Source: Deroplatys truncata
Lineage: Eukaryota > Arthropoda > Insecta > Mantodea > Mantidae
Direction: 5' to 3'
Assembly (NCBI GenBank): GCA_030765065.1
Contig: CM060984.1
Span: forward strand, 2,614,001-2,678,000
Length of the DNA: 64,000 nucleotides
A program made the translations under genes and the position numbers. Shown piece after piece: positions 49,031-63,291 of this stretch. The notes beneath the pieces are model-generated. The model saw nothing but the letters and a program-made list of their open reading frames with translations. It had not been told where the DNA came from and made no database searches. Numbering within the stretch: position 1 is the stretch's first letter; each line of letters starts with the position of its first letter.

Positions 49031-52000
49031 TATGGGAGATGTTTCATGAGTACTTTGCCATGAGAAAGGAATCAGAAGGGACTACAGTAAAAGATATACA
49101 GCTGAGAGGGACTCTTTGAACTATGGGGGATATTTTATGAATACTACCTCGCGATAGAGGATCCATAAGAAACTTTAGTATAAGATATATAGCTGAGAGG
49201 GACTCTTTAAACTTTGGGGTAATTTTATGAGTACTACCTTGCGAGAGAGGAACCACAAGGGACTATAGTATAAGATATATAGCTGAGAGGAACTCTTTGA
49301 ACTTTGGGGATATTTTATGACTACTACCTCACGAGAGAGGAACCAGAAGGGACTATAGCATAAGATATACAGCTAAAACGGAATCTTTGAACTATGGGGG
49401 ATATTTAATGACTACTACCTCGCGAGAGAGGAACCACAATGTACTATAGTATAGGATATACAGCTGAGAGGGTCTCTTTGCACTATGGGGGATTTTTTAT
49501 GACTACTACCTCGCGAGACAGGAACCAGAAGGGACTATAGTATAATATATACAGCTGAGAGGGACTCTTTGAACTATGGGGGATATTTTATGACTACTAC
49601 CTCACGAGAGAGGAACCACAAGGTACTATAGTATAAGATATACAGCTGAGAGGGTCTCTTTGCACTATGAGGGATTTTTATGACTACTACCTCGCGAGAG
49701 AGAAATCAGAAGGGACTATAGTATAATATATACAGCTGAGACGGACTCTTTAAACTATGGGGGATTTTTTATGACTACTACCTCGCGAGACAGGAACCAG
49801 AAGGGACTATAGTATAATATATACAGCTGAGAGGGTCTCTTTGCACTATGGGGGATTTTTTATGACTACTACCTCGCGAGACAGGAACCAGAAGGGACTA
49901 TAGTATAATATATACAGCTGAGAAGGACTCTTTGATCTATGGGGGATATTTTATGACTACTACCTCGCAAGAGAGGAACCACAAGGGAACATAGTATAGG
50001 ATATTTAGGTGAGAGGGACTCTTTGAACTATTGGGGATATTTTATGACTACTACCTCCAAAAAGAGGAACCAGAAGGGACTATAGTATAAGATATACAGC
50101 TGAGTGGGACTTTTTGAACTATAGGGAATATTTTATGACTACTACTTCGCAAGAGAGGAACCACAAGGGAATATAGTATAAGATATATAGCTGAGAGGGA
50201 CTCTTTGAACTTTGGGGATATTTTATGACTACTACCTCACGAGAGAGGAACCAACAGAGACTATAGTATACGATATACAGCTGAGAGGGACTCTTTGAAC
50301 TATGGGGGATATTTTAGGACTACTACCTAGCGTTGAAGGAACCGCAAGTGTCCATAGTATAGGATATATAGCTGAAAGGGACTCTTTGAACTATGGGGGA
50401 TATTTTATGACTACTACCTTGCAAGAGAGGAACCACAAGGGTCCATAGTATAGGATATACTGCTGAGAGGGAGTCTTTGAACTATGGGAATATTTTATGA
50501 CTACTACCTCGCGAAAGAGGAACCAGAAGGGACTTTAGTAAAACATATAGCGCTGAGAGGGTCTCTTTGAACTATGGGGGATATTTTATGATTACTACCT
50601 CGCAATAGAGGAATCAGAAAGGATTATAGTATAAGATATACAGCTGAGAGGGACTCTTTGAACTATGGGAGATATTTTATGATTACTACCTCGCGAGAGA
50701 GGAACCGGAACGTACTTTAGTATAAGATATATAGCTGAGAGGGACTGTTTGAACTATGGGGGATATTTTATGGCTACTATCTCGCGAGAGAGGATCCACA
50801 AGCTACTATACTATAAGATATACAGCAGAGAGGGACTCTTTGAACTATGGGGGATATTTTATGATTACTACCTCGCGAGAGAGGATCCACAAGCTACTAT
50901 ACTATAAGATATACAGCTGAGAGGGACTGTTTGAACTATGGGGGATTTTTTATGACTACTATCTCGCGAGAGAGGATCCACAAGCTACTATACTATAAGA
51001 TATACAGCTGAGAGGGACTCTTTGAACTATGGGGGATATTTTATGATTACTACCTCGCGAGAGAGGATACACAAGCTACTATACTATATGATATACAGCT
51101 GAGAGGGACTCTTTGAAATATGGGGGATATTTTATGACAACTATCTCGCGAGAGAGGATCCACAAGCTACTATACTATACGATATACAGCTGAGAGGGAC
51201 TCTTTGAAATATGGGGGATATTTTATGATTACTACCCCGCGAGAGAGTATCCACAAGCTACTATACTATAAGATATGCAGCTGAGAGGGACTCTTTGAAC
51301 TATGGAGGATAGTTTATGACTACTATCTCGCGAGAGAGGATCCGCAAGTTACTATACTATAAGATATACAGCCGAGAGGGACTCTTTGAAATATGGGGGA
51401 TATTTTATGATTACTACCTCGCAAGAGAGCATCCACAAGCTACTACACTATAAGATATACAGCCGAGAGGGACTCTTTGAACTATGGGGGATATTTTATG
51501 ACTACTATCTCGCGAGAGAGAATCCTCAAACTACTATACTATAAGATATACAGCTGAGAGGGACTTTTTGAACAATGGGGGATATTTTATGACTACTATC
51601 TCGCGAGAGAGGATCAACAAGCTACTATACTATAAGATATACAGCTGAGAGGGACTCTATGAACTATGGGAATATTTTATGACTACTACCTCCCGAAAGA
51701 GGAACCAGAAGGGACTTTGGTAAAACTTATAGTGCTGAGAGGGTCTCTTTGAACTATGGGGGATATTTTATGATTACTACCTCGTAATAGAGGAATCAGA
51801 AAGGATTATAGTATAAGATATACAGCTGAGATGGACTTTTTGAACTATAGGGAATATTTTATGACTACTACTTCGCAAGAAAGGAACCACAAGGGAATAT
51901 AGTATAAGATATATAGCTGAGAGGGACTCTTTGAACTTTGGGGATATTTTATGACTACTACCTCAAGAGAGAGGAACCAGAACGGACTGTAGTATAAGAT

Positions 52001-54360
52001 ATACAGCTGAGAGGGACTCTCTGAACTATGGGGGATATGTTATGTCTACTACCTCGCAAGAGAGGCACCAACAGAGACTATAGTATACGATATACAGCTG
52101 AGAGGGACTCTTTGAACTATGGGGGATATTTTAGGACTACTACCTAGCGTTGAAGGAACCGCAAGTGTCCATAGTATAGGATATATAGCTGAAAGGGACT
52201 CTTTGAACTATGAGGGATATTTTATGACTACTACCTTGCAAGAGAGGAACCACAAGGGTCCATAGTATAGGATATACAGCTGAGACGGACCCTTTGAATT
52301 ATGGGAGATATTTTATGACTACTACCTCGGGATGGAGGAACCACAAGGGTCCATAGTATAAGATATACAGCTGAGAGGGACTCTTGGAACTATGGAGGAT
52401 AGTTTATGACTACTACCTCGCAAGAGAGGAACCAGAAGCGTTTATAGTATAAGATATACTGCTGAGAGGGACTCTTTGAACTATGGGAATATTTTATGAC
52501 TACTACCTCGCGAAAGAGGAACCAGAAGGGACTTTAGTAAAACATATAGTGCTGAGAGGGTCTCTTTGAGCTATGGGGGATATTTTATGATTACTACCTC
52601 GCAATAGAGGAATCAGAAAGGATTTTAGTATAAGATATACAACTGAGAGGGACTCTTTGAACTATGGGGGATATTTTATGATTACTACCTCGCGAGAGAG
52701 GAAACGGAACGTACTTTAGTATAAGATATATAGCTGAGAGGGACTGTTTGAACTATGGGCGATATTTTATGACTACTATCTCGCGAGAGAGGATCCACAA
52801 GCTACTATACTATAAGATATACAGCAGAGAGGGACTCTTTGAACTATGGGGGATATTTTATGATTACTACCTCGCGAGAGAGGATCCACAAGCTACTATA
52901 CTATAAGATATACAGCTGAGAGGGACTGTTTGAACTATGGGGGATATTTTATGACTACTATCTCGCGAGAGAGGATTTACAAGCTACTATACTATAAGAT
53001 ATACAGCTGAGAGGGACTCTTTGAACTATGGGGGATATTTTATGATTACTACCTCGCGAGAGAGGATACACAAGCTACTACACTATATGATATACAGCTG
53101 AGAGGGACTCTTTGAAATATGGGGGATATTTTATGACAACTACCTCGCGAGAGAGGATCCACAAGCTACTATACTATAAGATATACAGCTGAGAGGGACT
53201 CTTTGAAATATGGGGGATATTTTATGACAACTACCTCGCGAGAGAGGATCCACAAGCTACTATACTATATGATATACAGCTGAGAGGGACTCTTTGAAAT
53301 ATGGGGGATATTTTATGATTACTACCTCGCGAGAGAAGATCCACAAGCTACTATACTATAAGATATACAGCCGAGAGGGACTCTTTGAACTATGGGGGAT
53401 ATTTTATGATTACTACCTCGCGAGAGAGGATCCACAAGCTACTATAGTATAAGATATACAGCTGAGAGGGACTCTTTGAACTATGGGGGATATTTTATGA
53501 TTACTACCTCGCGAGAGAGGATCCACAAGCTACTATACTATAAGATATACAGCCGAGAGGGACTCTTTGAACTATGGGGGATATTTTATGATTACTACCT
53601 CGCGAGAGAGGATCCACAAGCTACTATAGTATAAGATATACAGCTGAGAGGGACTCTTTGAACTATGGGGGATATTTTGTGATTACTACCTCGCGAGAGA
53701 GGATCCACAAGCTACTATACTATAAGATATACAGCCGTGAGGGACTCTTTGAACTATGGGGGATATTTTATGACTACTATTTCGCGAGAGAGAATCCTCA
53801 AGCTACTATACTATTAGATATACAGCTGAGAGGGACTCTTTGAACTATGGGGGGATATTTTATGATTACTACCTCGCGAGAGAGGAACCGGAACGTACTT
53901 TAGTATAAGATATATAGCTGAGAGGGACTGTTTGAACAATGGGGGATATTTTATGACTACTATCTCGCGAGAGTGGATCCACAAGCTACTATACTATAAG
54001 ATATACAGCTGAGAGGGACACTTTGAACTATGGGGGATATTTTATGACTACTACCTCGCAAGAGAGGAACAAGAAGAGCCAATGGTAAGAGATATACTGC
54101 TGAGAGGGACTCTTTGAACTATGGGGGATATTTTATGCTACTACCTCGCGAGAGAAGAACCAGAAAGGACTATAGTAGAAGATATACAGCTGAGAGGGAC
54201 TCTTTGAACTATGGGGGATATTTCATGAATACTACTTCGCGAGAGAGGAACCACAAGGTACTATAGTATAAGTATACAGCTGAGAGGGACTCTTTGAACT
54301 ATGGGGGATATTTTATGACTACTGCCTCGCAAGAGAGGAACCAGAAGAGACTATAGTATA
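49031..54360. repeat. Satellite C, B-type domain 2
   Basis: It opens with 'tttcatgagtactttgccat', a marker shared with the start of B-type domain 3 at about 59086. A subfamily with 'ggatccacaagctactatac' dominates 50780-53990. A block of about 1.8-2.0 kb is duplicated: the 'tactacctagcgttgaagg' unit occurs at 50321 and 52138, and 'cgtactttagtataagatat' at 50711 and 52710. Confidence 0.75.
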
Positions 54361-57300
54361 AGATATACAGCTGAGAGCGACTCTGCGACCTATGAGGGAT
54401 ATTTTATAGCTACTACCCCACGAGTGAGGAACCTCAAGGGACTATATTATAGGGTATACATTTGAGAGAAACTCTGCGACATATGGGGTATTTTACGACT
54501 ACTTTCCCACGAGAAAGGAACTTCAAGGGACTATAGTATATAGTTGAGAGAAACACTGCGATAAATGGGGATATTTTTGACTACTTTCCTACGAGAGAGG
54601 AAACTCAAAGGATTATAGTATAGAGTATATAGCTGAGAGGGACTCTGAGATCTATAAAGGACATTTAACAGCTGCTACCAAACGAGAGACGACCACAATG
54701 GACCATAGTATAGGATATATAACTGAGAGGGACTTTATGATTTATAAACGATATTTTATAGCTACTACCAAACGAGAGAGAGAAACCACAAGCGCTATAG
54801 TATAGGATATATAGCTGAGAGGGTCTCTAAGATCTACAAAGGTCATTTTATAGCTACTACAAAACGGGATACGATCGACAAGCGACTATAGTATAGGATA
54901 TATAGCTGAGAGGGACTCTGAGATCTATAAAGGATATTTTATAGCTACTACCAAACGAGAGAAACCACAAGGGTCTATAGTATAGGACATATAGTCGAGA
55001 GAGACTCTGAGATCTATGGGAGATATTTTATAGCTAATACCCTGAGAGAAAGACACCAGAAGTGGCTATAGTATAGGATATATAGTTGAGAGACACTCCG
55101 AGATTCATGGGAGATATTTTATACCTACTACCCCGAGAGAGCGAGAGAAACCACAAGGGACTATAGTATAAGATATACAGCTGAGATGGACTCTGAGATC
55201 TATAAAGGATATTTTATAGCTATTACCAAAGGAGATACGAACCACAAGCGACTATAGTATAGTTTATATAGCTGAGGGGTCTCTGAGATCTATAAAGGAT
55301 ATTTTATAGATACTACCAAACGAGAGGGAAACCACAAGGGACCATAGTAAAGGATATATAGCTGAGAGAGACTCTGCTACCTATGATAGATATTTTATAG
55401 CTACTACAAATCGAGATACGAACCACAAGCAACTATAGTATAGTTTATATAGCTGAGGGGGCTCTGAGATCTATAAAGGATATTTTATAGATACTACCAA
55501 ACGAGACGAAAACCACAAGGGACCATAGTAAAGGATATATAGCTGAGAGAGACTCTGCAACCTATGATAGATATTTTAAAACTACTACCAAACGAGAGAA
55601 ACCACAAGGGACTATAGTATAGGACATACAGTTGAGAGAGACTCTGCGACCTATAATTGATATTTTAAAGCTACTACCAAACGAGAGAAACCACAAGGGA
55701 CTATAGTATAGGACATACAGTTGAGAGAGACTCTGAGATATATGAGAGATATTTTATAGCTACTACAAATCGAGATACGAACCACAAGCGACTATAGTAT
55801 AGTTTATATAGCTGAGACGGACTCTAAGATCTATAAAGGAAATTTTATAGCTACTATAAATCGAGATACGAACCACAAGCGACTATAGTAAAGTTTAAAT
55901 AGTTGAGGGGGTCTCTGAGATCTATAAAGGATATTTTATAGATACTACCAAACGAGAGGGAAACCACAAGGGACCATAGTATGGGATATATAGCTGAGAG
56001 AGACTCTGCGACCTATGATAGATATTTTAAAGCTACTACCAAACGAGAGAAACCACAAGGGACTATAGTATAGGACATACAGTTGAGAGAGACTCTGAGA
56101 TCTATGGGAGATATGTTATAGCTAATACCCCGAGAGAAAGAAACCACAAGGGACTATAGTATAGGATATATAGTTGAGAGACACTCTGAGATTTATTGGA
56201 GATATTTTATACCTACTACCCCGAGAGAGAGAGAGAAACCACAAGGGACTGTAGTATATGATATAAAGTTAAAAGAGACTCTGCGACCTATGGGAGATAT
56301 TTCATAGCTACTATTCAGAGAGAGAGAGAGAAACCACAAGGGTCTATAGTATAGGTCATAAAGTTGAGAAACACTCTGAGATCTATGAGAGATATATTAT
56401 TGCTACTACCAAACGAGAGAGAGAAACCACAAGGGACTGTGGTATAGGATAAATTTTTGAGATAGAATCTGCGACCTATGGGAGATATTTCATAGCTACT
56501 ACCAAACGAGAGAGGAACCACAAGGGACTATGGTATAGGATATATTGTTGAGAGAGACTCTGAAGCCTATGGGAGATATTTTATAGCTACTACCCCGAGG
56601 GAGAGAAACCACAAGCGCCTATAGTATAGGATATATAGTTGAGAGGGTCCATGCGACAATGGGGAATATTTTATGGCTACTACCCCGACAGAGAGGAGCC
56701 TCAAGGGACTATGTATTGGAATTATAGCTGAAAGGGATTATGCGACATATGCGGGATATTTTGGGACTAGTTTCCAACGAGAGTCGAACCACAAGGGACT
56801 ATGGTATAGGGTATATAGGTGAGAGAGACTCTGTGACCTATGGGAGATATTTTATAGCTACTACCAAACGAGTGAGAGAAACCACAAGGATCTATAGTAT
56901 AGGATATATAGCTGAGAGGAACTCTGAGATCTATAAAGGATATTTTATAACTACTACCAAACGAGACAGAGAATCCTCAAGCGACTATAGTATAGGATAT
57001 ATAGCTGAGAGGGACTCTAAGATCTATAAAGGATATTTTATAGCTACTAAAAACGAGATACGAACCACAAGCGACTATAGTACAGGATATATAGATGAGA
57101 GGGTCTCTGAGATCTATAAAGGATATTACATAGCTACTAACAAATGAGAGAGAGAAACCACAAGGGACCATAGTATAGGATATATAGCTGAAAGAGACTC
57201 TGCGACCTATCATAGATATTTTATAACTACTAGCAAACGAGAGAAACCACAAGGGACTATAGTATAGGACATATAGTTGAGAGAGACACTGAGATCTATG

Positions 57301-58800
57301 AGAGATATTTTATAGCCAATACCCCGAGTGAAAGAAACCACAAGGGACTATAGTATAAGATATACAGCTGAGATGGACTCTGAGATCTATAAAGGATATT
57401 TTATAGCTACTAAAAACGAGGTACGAACCACAAGGGACTATAGTATAGGTTATATAGCTGAGGGGGACCCTGAGATCTATAAAGGATATTTTATAGCTAC
57501 TACCAAAAGAGAGAGAAACTACAAGGGACCATAGTATAGGATATATAGCTGAGAGAGACTGTGCGACCTATAATAGATATTTTATAACTACTACCGAGCG
57601 AAAGAAACCACAAGGGACTATAGTATAGGACATACATTTGAGAGAGACTCTGAGATCTATGGGAGATATTTTATAGCCAATACCCCGAGAGAGAGAGAGA
57701 GAAACAACAAAGGCGTATTTTGTATAGGATATATAGTTGAGACGGACCATGCAACCAATGGGGAATATTTTATAACTATTACCCCGACAGAAAGGAACCT
57801 CAAGGGACTATGTATTGGATATATAGCTGAAAGGCACTATACGACATATGGCGGATATTTTGGGACTACATTCCAATGAGATTCGAACCACAAGGGTTTG
57901 TGGTATAGGGTATATAGTTGAGAGAGACTCTGCGACCTATGGGAGATATTTTATAGCTACTACCAAACGAGAGAGAGAAACCACAACGATCTATAGTATA
58001 GGATATATAGCTGAGAGGGACTCTGAGACTTATAAAGGATATTTTATAGCTACTACCAAACGAGAGCGAAACCACAAGGGACCACAGTATAGGATATATA
58101 TCTGAGAGAGACTCAGCGACCTATGATAGATATTTTATAGCTACTACAGAACGAGAGAGAGAGAGAAACCACAAGGGACTGTAGTATAGAACATATAGTT
58201 CAAAGAGAGACTCTGAGATCTATGACAGATATTTAATAGCTAACACCCCGAGAGAGAGAAACCAGAAGGGACTATAGTATAGGATATATAGCTGAGAGAG
58301 ACTCTGCGACCTACGATAGATATTTTATAGCTACTACCAAACGAGAGAGAGAAACCACAAGGGACTGTAGTATAGGACGTATAATTGAGAGAGACTCTGA
58401 TATCAATGGGAGATATTCTATAGCTAACACCCCGAGAGAGAGAGAGAAACCACAGGGGACCATAGTATAGGATATATAGCTGAGAGAGACTCTGCTGCCT
58501 ATGATAGATATTTAATAGCTACTACAAAACGAGAGATAGAGAAACCACAAGGGACTGTAGTATAGGACATATAGTTGAGAGAGACTCTGAGATCTATGGG
58601 AGATATTTTATAGCTAACACCCCGAGAGAGAAACCACAAGGAACTATAGTATAGGATATATAGTTGAGAGACACTCTGAGATTCATGGGAGATATTTTAT
58701 ACCTACTACCCCGAGAGAGAGAAACCACAAGGGACTGTAGTATACGATATATAGATAAAAGAGACTCTGCGACCTATGTGAGATATTTCATAGCTACTAC

Positions 58801-58836
<36 letters not shown>

Positions 58837-59080
58837 CATGGGACTATAGTATAGGACATATATTTGAAAGAGACTCTGAGATCTATGAGAGATATTTTAT
58901 AACTACTACCCAACGAGAGAGAGAAACCACAAGGGACTGTCGTAGAGGATATATTGTTGAGAGAGAATCTGCGACCTATGGGATATATTTCATAGCTACT
59001 ACCAAACTAGAGAGGAACCACAAGGGACTATGGTATAGGATATATTGTTCAGAGGGACTCTTCGACCTATAGGAGATATT
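54360..59080. repeat. Satellite C, A-type domain 3
   Basis: It starts with the signature block seen at 38360 and 45015. The 'ttccaacgag' marker occurs near 56767 and 57868, again about 1.1 kb apart, matching the doubled arrangement in A-type domain 2. Confidence 0.75.
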
Positions 59081-61691
59081 TCATGAGTACTTTGCCATGA
59101 GAAAGGAACCACAAGGGACAGTAGTAAAAGATATATAGCTGAGAGGGACTCTTTGAACTATGGGGGATATTTTATGATTACTACCTCGAAAGAGAGGAAC
59201 CAGAAGGGATTATAGTATACGATGTACAGCTGAGAGGGACTCTTTGAACTATGGGGGATATTTTATGATTACTACCTCGCAAGAGGAACCAGAAGGGACT
59301 ATAGTAACAGATATACAACTGAGATGGACTTTTTGAACTTAGGGGGATATTTTATGTCTACTACCTCGCGAGAGAAGAACCAGAAGAGACTTTTGTATAA
59401 GATATACAGCTGAGAGGGACTCTTCGACCTATAGCGGATATTTTGTGAGTACTTTGCCACGAGAAAGGAACTAGGAGGTACTATAGTATAAGATATATAG
59501 CTGAGAGGGACTCTTTGAACTATGGGGGATATTTTATGATTACTACCTCGCGAGAGAGGAACCATAAAGGACTTTAGTATAAGATATATAGGTGAGAGGG
59601 GCTCTTTGAACTTTGGGGATATTTTGTGATTACTACCTCCCGAGATAGGAACCACAAGGGACTATAGTATAAGATATATAGCTGCGAGGGACTCTTTGAA
59701 CTTTGGGGATATTTTATGATTACTACCTCGCGAGAGAGGAACCAGAAGGGACTATGTATAAGATATACAGCTGGGAGGGCTATTTGAACTATGGGGGATA
59801 TTTTATGACTACTACCTCGCAAGAGAGGAACCAGAAGTGACTATAGTAGAAGATATACAGCTGAGGTGGACCCTTTGAACTTAGAGGGGTTATTTTATGA
59901 CTACAACCTCGCGAGAGAAGAACCAGAAGGGACTTAAGTATAAGATATACAGCTGAGAGGGACTCTTCGACCTATAGCGGATATTTTGTGAGTACTTTGC
60001 CACGAGAAAGGAACCAGAAGGGACTATAGTATAAGATATACAGCTGAGAGGGACTCTTTGAACTATGGGGGATATTTTATGACTACTACCTCCCGAGATA
60101 GGAACCACAAAGGACTATAGTATAAGATATATAGCTTCGAGGGACTCTTTGAACTTTGGGAATATTTTATTATTACTACCTCGCGAGAGAGGAACCAGAA
60201 GGGATTATGTATAAGATTTACAGCTGAGAGGACTATTTGAACTATGGGGGATATTTTATGAGTACTACCTCGCAAGAGAGGAACCAGAAGGGACTATAGT
60301 ATAAGATATACAGCTGAGAGGGACTCTTTGAACTATGGGGAATATTTTATGACCACTACCTCGCGAGAGAGGAACCACAAGGGTCTATAGAATAAGATAT
60401 ACAGCTGAGAGGGACTCTTTCAACTATGGGGGAAATTTTATACCTCGGAGAGATGAACCAGAAGGGACTATAGTATAAGATATACAGCTGAGAAGGACTC
60501 TTTGGACTATGGGGAAATTTTATGTCTACTCCATCGCAAGAGAGGTACCAGAACGGACCATAGTATAAGATATACAGCTGAGAGGGACTCTTTGTTCTAT
60601 GGGGGATATTTCGTTACTTCTACCTCGCGAGAGAAGAACCAGAAGGGACCATAGTATAAGCTATACAGCTGAGAAGGACTCTTTGAACTATGGGGGATAT
60701 TTGTTTACTACTACCTCGCGAGAGAGGAACCACAAGGGACCCTAGTATAGGATATATAGGTGAGAGGGGACTATTTGAACTATGGGGGATATTTCTTAAC
60801 TACTACCTCGCGAGAGAGGAACCACAAGGGACCCTAGTATAGGATATATAGGTGAGAGGGACTCTTTGAACTATGGGGGATATTTTTCGGCTACTACGTC
60901 GCAAGAGAGGAAACAGCAGGGACCCTAGTATAGGATATACAGCTGAGATGGTCTCTTTGAACTATGGGGGATATTTTATGACTACTTCCTCGCAAGAGAG
61001 GAACCACAAGGGTCCATAGTATAAGATATACAGCTGAGAGGGACTCTTTGAACTATGGGGGATATTTTATGACTAATACCTCGCGAGAGAGGAACCATAA
61101 CGGACTTTAGTATAAGACATATAGCTGAGAAGGACTCCTTGAACTTTGGGGATATTTTGCGATTACTACTTCCCGAGATAGGAAACCACAAGGGACTATA
61201 GTATAAGATATATAGCTGCGAGAGACTCTTTGAACTTTGGGGATATTTTATGATTAATACCTCGCGAGAGACGAACCGGAAGGCACTTTAGAATAAGATA
61301 TATAGCTGAGAGGGACTGTTTGAACTATGGGGGATATTGTATGACTACTACCTCGCAAGAGAGGAACCAGAAGGGACTATAGTATAAGATATAAATCTGA
61401 TAGGGACTGTTAGAACTATGGGGGATATTTTATGACTACTATCTCGAGGGAGAGGAACCACAAGCTACTATACTATAAGATATATAGCTGAGAGGGACTC
61501 TTTGAACTACAGGGGATATTTTATGACTACTACCTCGCAAGAGAGGAACAAGAAGAGACTTTAGTATAAGATATACAGCTGAGAGGGACTCTTTGAACTA
61601 TGGGGGATATTTTATGAATACTATTTCGCGAGAGAGGAAGCATAAGGTACTATAGTATAAGATATACTGCTGAGAGGGACTCTTTGAAGGA
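59081..61691. repeat. Satellite C, B-type domain 3
   Basis: B-type units resume after the 'tttcatgagtactttgccat' marker. A 'gagtactttgccacgagaaa' variant recurs at about 59450 and 59992, showing a local ~540-bp duplication. Confidence 0.75.
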
Positions 61692-63030
61692 GATTTGAGG
61701 TTAAGATTTTTAGGTTAAAACAGGACGTAAGCATGGGAACGAAATCCAAGATGGCGAAGGCAATGGTGTGGACGAGGAGATGTGAGTCGCGGTGGCGAAA
61801 ATGGGAACTAAACAAGATGTCGAAGACAAAAATTCTAAGGACTAGGAGATTTCGAGGTTAGTGGTCAACATGGCGGTCGCAAGAGGTGGGGGGGCAAGGA
61901 GATTTGAGGTTAAGATTTTTAGGTTAAAACAGGACATAAGAAGGGGAACTAAATCGAAGATGGCGGAGGCAAGGGTGGGACGAGGAGATGTGAGGCGCAG
62001 TGGTAAAAATGGGAACTAAACAAGATGGCGGAGGCAGGAAGTTCAGGTTAAAAATATGAGGTAAACGTGGAGAACTGAAACCAAGATGGCGGTGGCGTAG
62101 TGGTGAAAACGGGAACTAAACAAGATGGCGGAGGCAAGAAGTCGAGGGACGAAGCGATTTGAGGTTAGGGTCAACATGCGAAAGATGTCGAACGCAACAG
62201 ATGGTGACGAGGAGATAGAATTGAGGATTAGGGAAAGATGAACGAAAAACAGGAAGTGACGTGGAGGGTTTTGATTGGTAAAAATAAGACGAAATGTGAT
62301 TGGTTCGTTAATACGGGTGGAAGATGAAGGAAGGAAGATAAAAGAGTATGGAGGACACGTGATGGAGAGGAGCGAAGCGGCGAGGTGTTGTCTGTGCGGA
62401 GGTCGGGACTGAAAGAGGGAAAAGATGGCGAACGAGGGATAAAAAGTATAACAGAAAGTGATGTGTGAAGTTGTGATTGGTGTGAATAAGAAGTGATGTT
62501 ATTGGTGGAAAGGAACAAATGAAAGTTGTTGATTGGTAAGAATAAGAGAGATTATGATTGGTGGAAAGAAAAAGGTGTGGGAGTGGGGTATGTTGGAGGT
62601 GGTGGGAAAGATAAGTTTTCCTACCAACAAGATTTGCAAAAGCCTCTCCAGAACTCATCAGCAATTTTTGAACGTTGGATGGTAGTTTTCTTGAGTGGAT
62701 AAGAGAGATGGGGCGATATGAGACGCGGTGGCGAAAATGGGAACTAAACAAGATGGCGGAGACAATAGGTCTAAGGACGAGGAAACTTCGAGGTTAGTGG
62801 TCAACATGGCGGACGCAAGATGTGGGGGCAAGGAGACGCGGTGATAAGAATGGGAACTAAAAGATGACGGAAGCAAGAGCTTAGAAGAGCAGATTTTGAG
62901 GTTAAAATAGTGGGAACTAAAATGGCGGAGGGTCGGCGACAAGGAGATGCGGTGGCCAACGTGAGAACTAAACAAGATGGCGGACGCAAGAGGAGGGTAA
63001 GGAGAGTTGAGGTTACAGTACCAAAACACC
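61692..63030. repeat. Degenerate repeats rich in AAGATGGCGG and ATTGG motifs
   Basis: Blocks such as GGAGATTTGAGGTTAAGATT (61689 and 61898, period 209) and GGGAACTAAACAAGATG recur. A longer block with CGCGGTGGCGAAAATGGG is repeated about 935 bases apart (near 61788 and 62723). AAGATGGCGG or close variants occur at least seven times. Between 62270 and 62570 six ATTGG (inverted CCAAT) motifs lie on the same strand. The small frames here are not convincing genes. Confidence 0.65.
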
Positions 63031-63291
63031 AAAGGATATATTCCTACGCCAAGCAGGCCCGAAAAATAATTATGCGTGTGGTACTTACCTCTTACTGGTG
63101 TTGATGCGTCACCAAAAGCGCAGCAGCTTCACGCGACGCGAAAAAATAAAAGCAAACTGTTTTTGAAAATGCTTAACCAGCTTTAAGATCAACCAACATC
63201 ACTACGCACTGATATACCTAGGTTTTTTAAAGCGGTACAGACGCCCTTTGCAAAGACGTAATTTAACTATACCAAAAACCTGGTACTGGAC
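63031..63291. other. Spacer, nothing identified
   Basis: Mixed-composition DNA between two repeat regions. It contains TACTTACCT at 63083-63091, discussed under rejected items. Confidence 0.4.

Larger units (their letters stand above)
37492..61691. repeat. Satellite C: 24-kb array of a ~91-bp unit
   Basis: About 265 diverged units. A typical unit is 'ctatagtataagatatacag', 'ctgagagggactctttgaac', 'tatgggggatattttatgac', 'tactacctcgcgagagagga', 'accagaaggga'. The spacing is 91 bases in many places, with indels of a few bases mostly in the GA-rich part. Short frames on both strands are by-products of units lacking stops in some phases. The array starts directly after the RT remnant and stops inside a unit at 61691. 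Confidence 0.95.

Noticed and set aside
38140-60275. Many 60-190 codon frames in satellite C on both strands
   Set aside because: They repeat peptide patterns such as SSYKISFIDLRVPLSYISYT that follow the 91-bp unit and appear in several phases. They are composition artefacts.
63083-63091. TACTTACCT, as at the 5' end of U1 snRNA
   Set aside because: Only nine bases match, with no U1 stem-loops or Sm site following. Chance or a splice-donor complement is enough.
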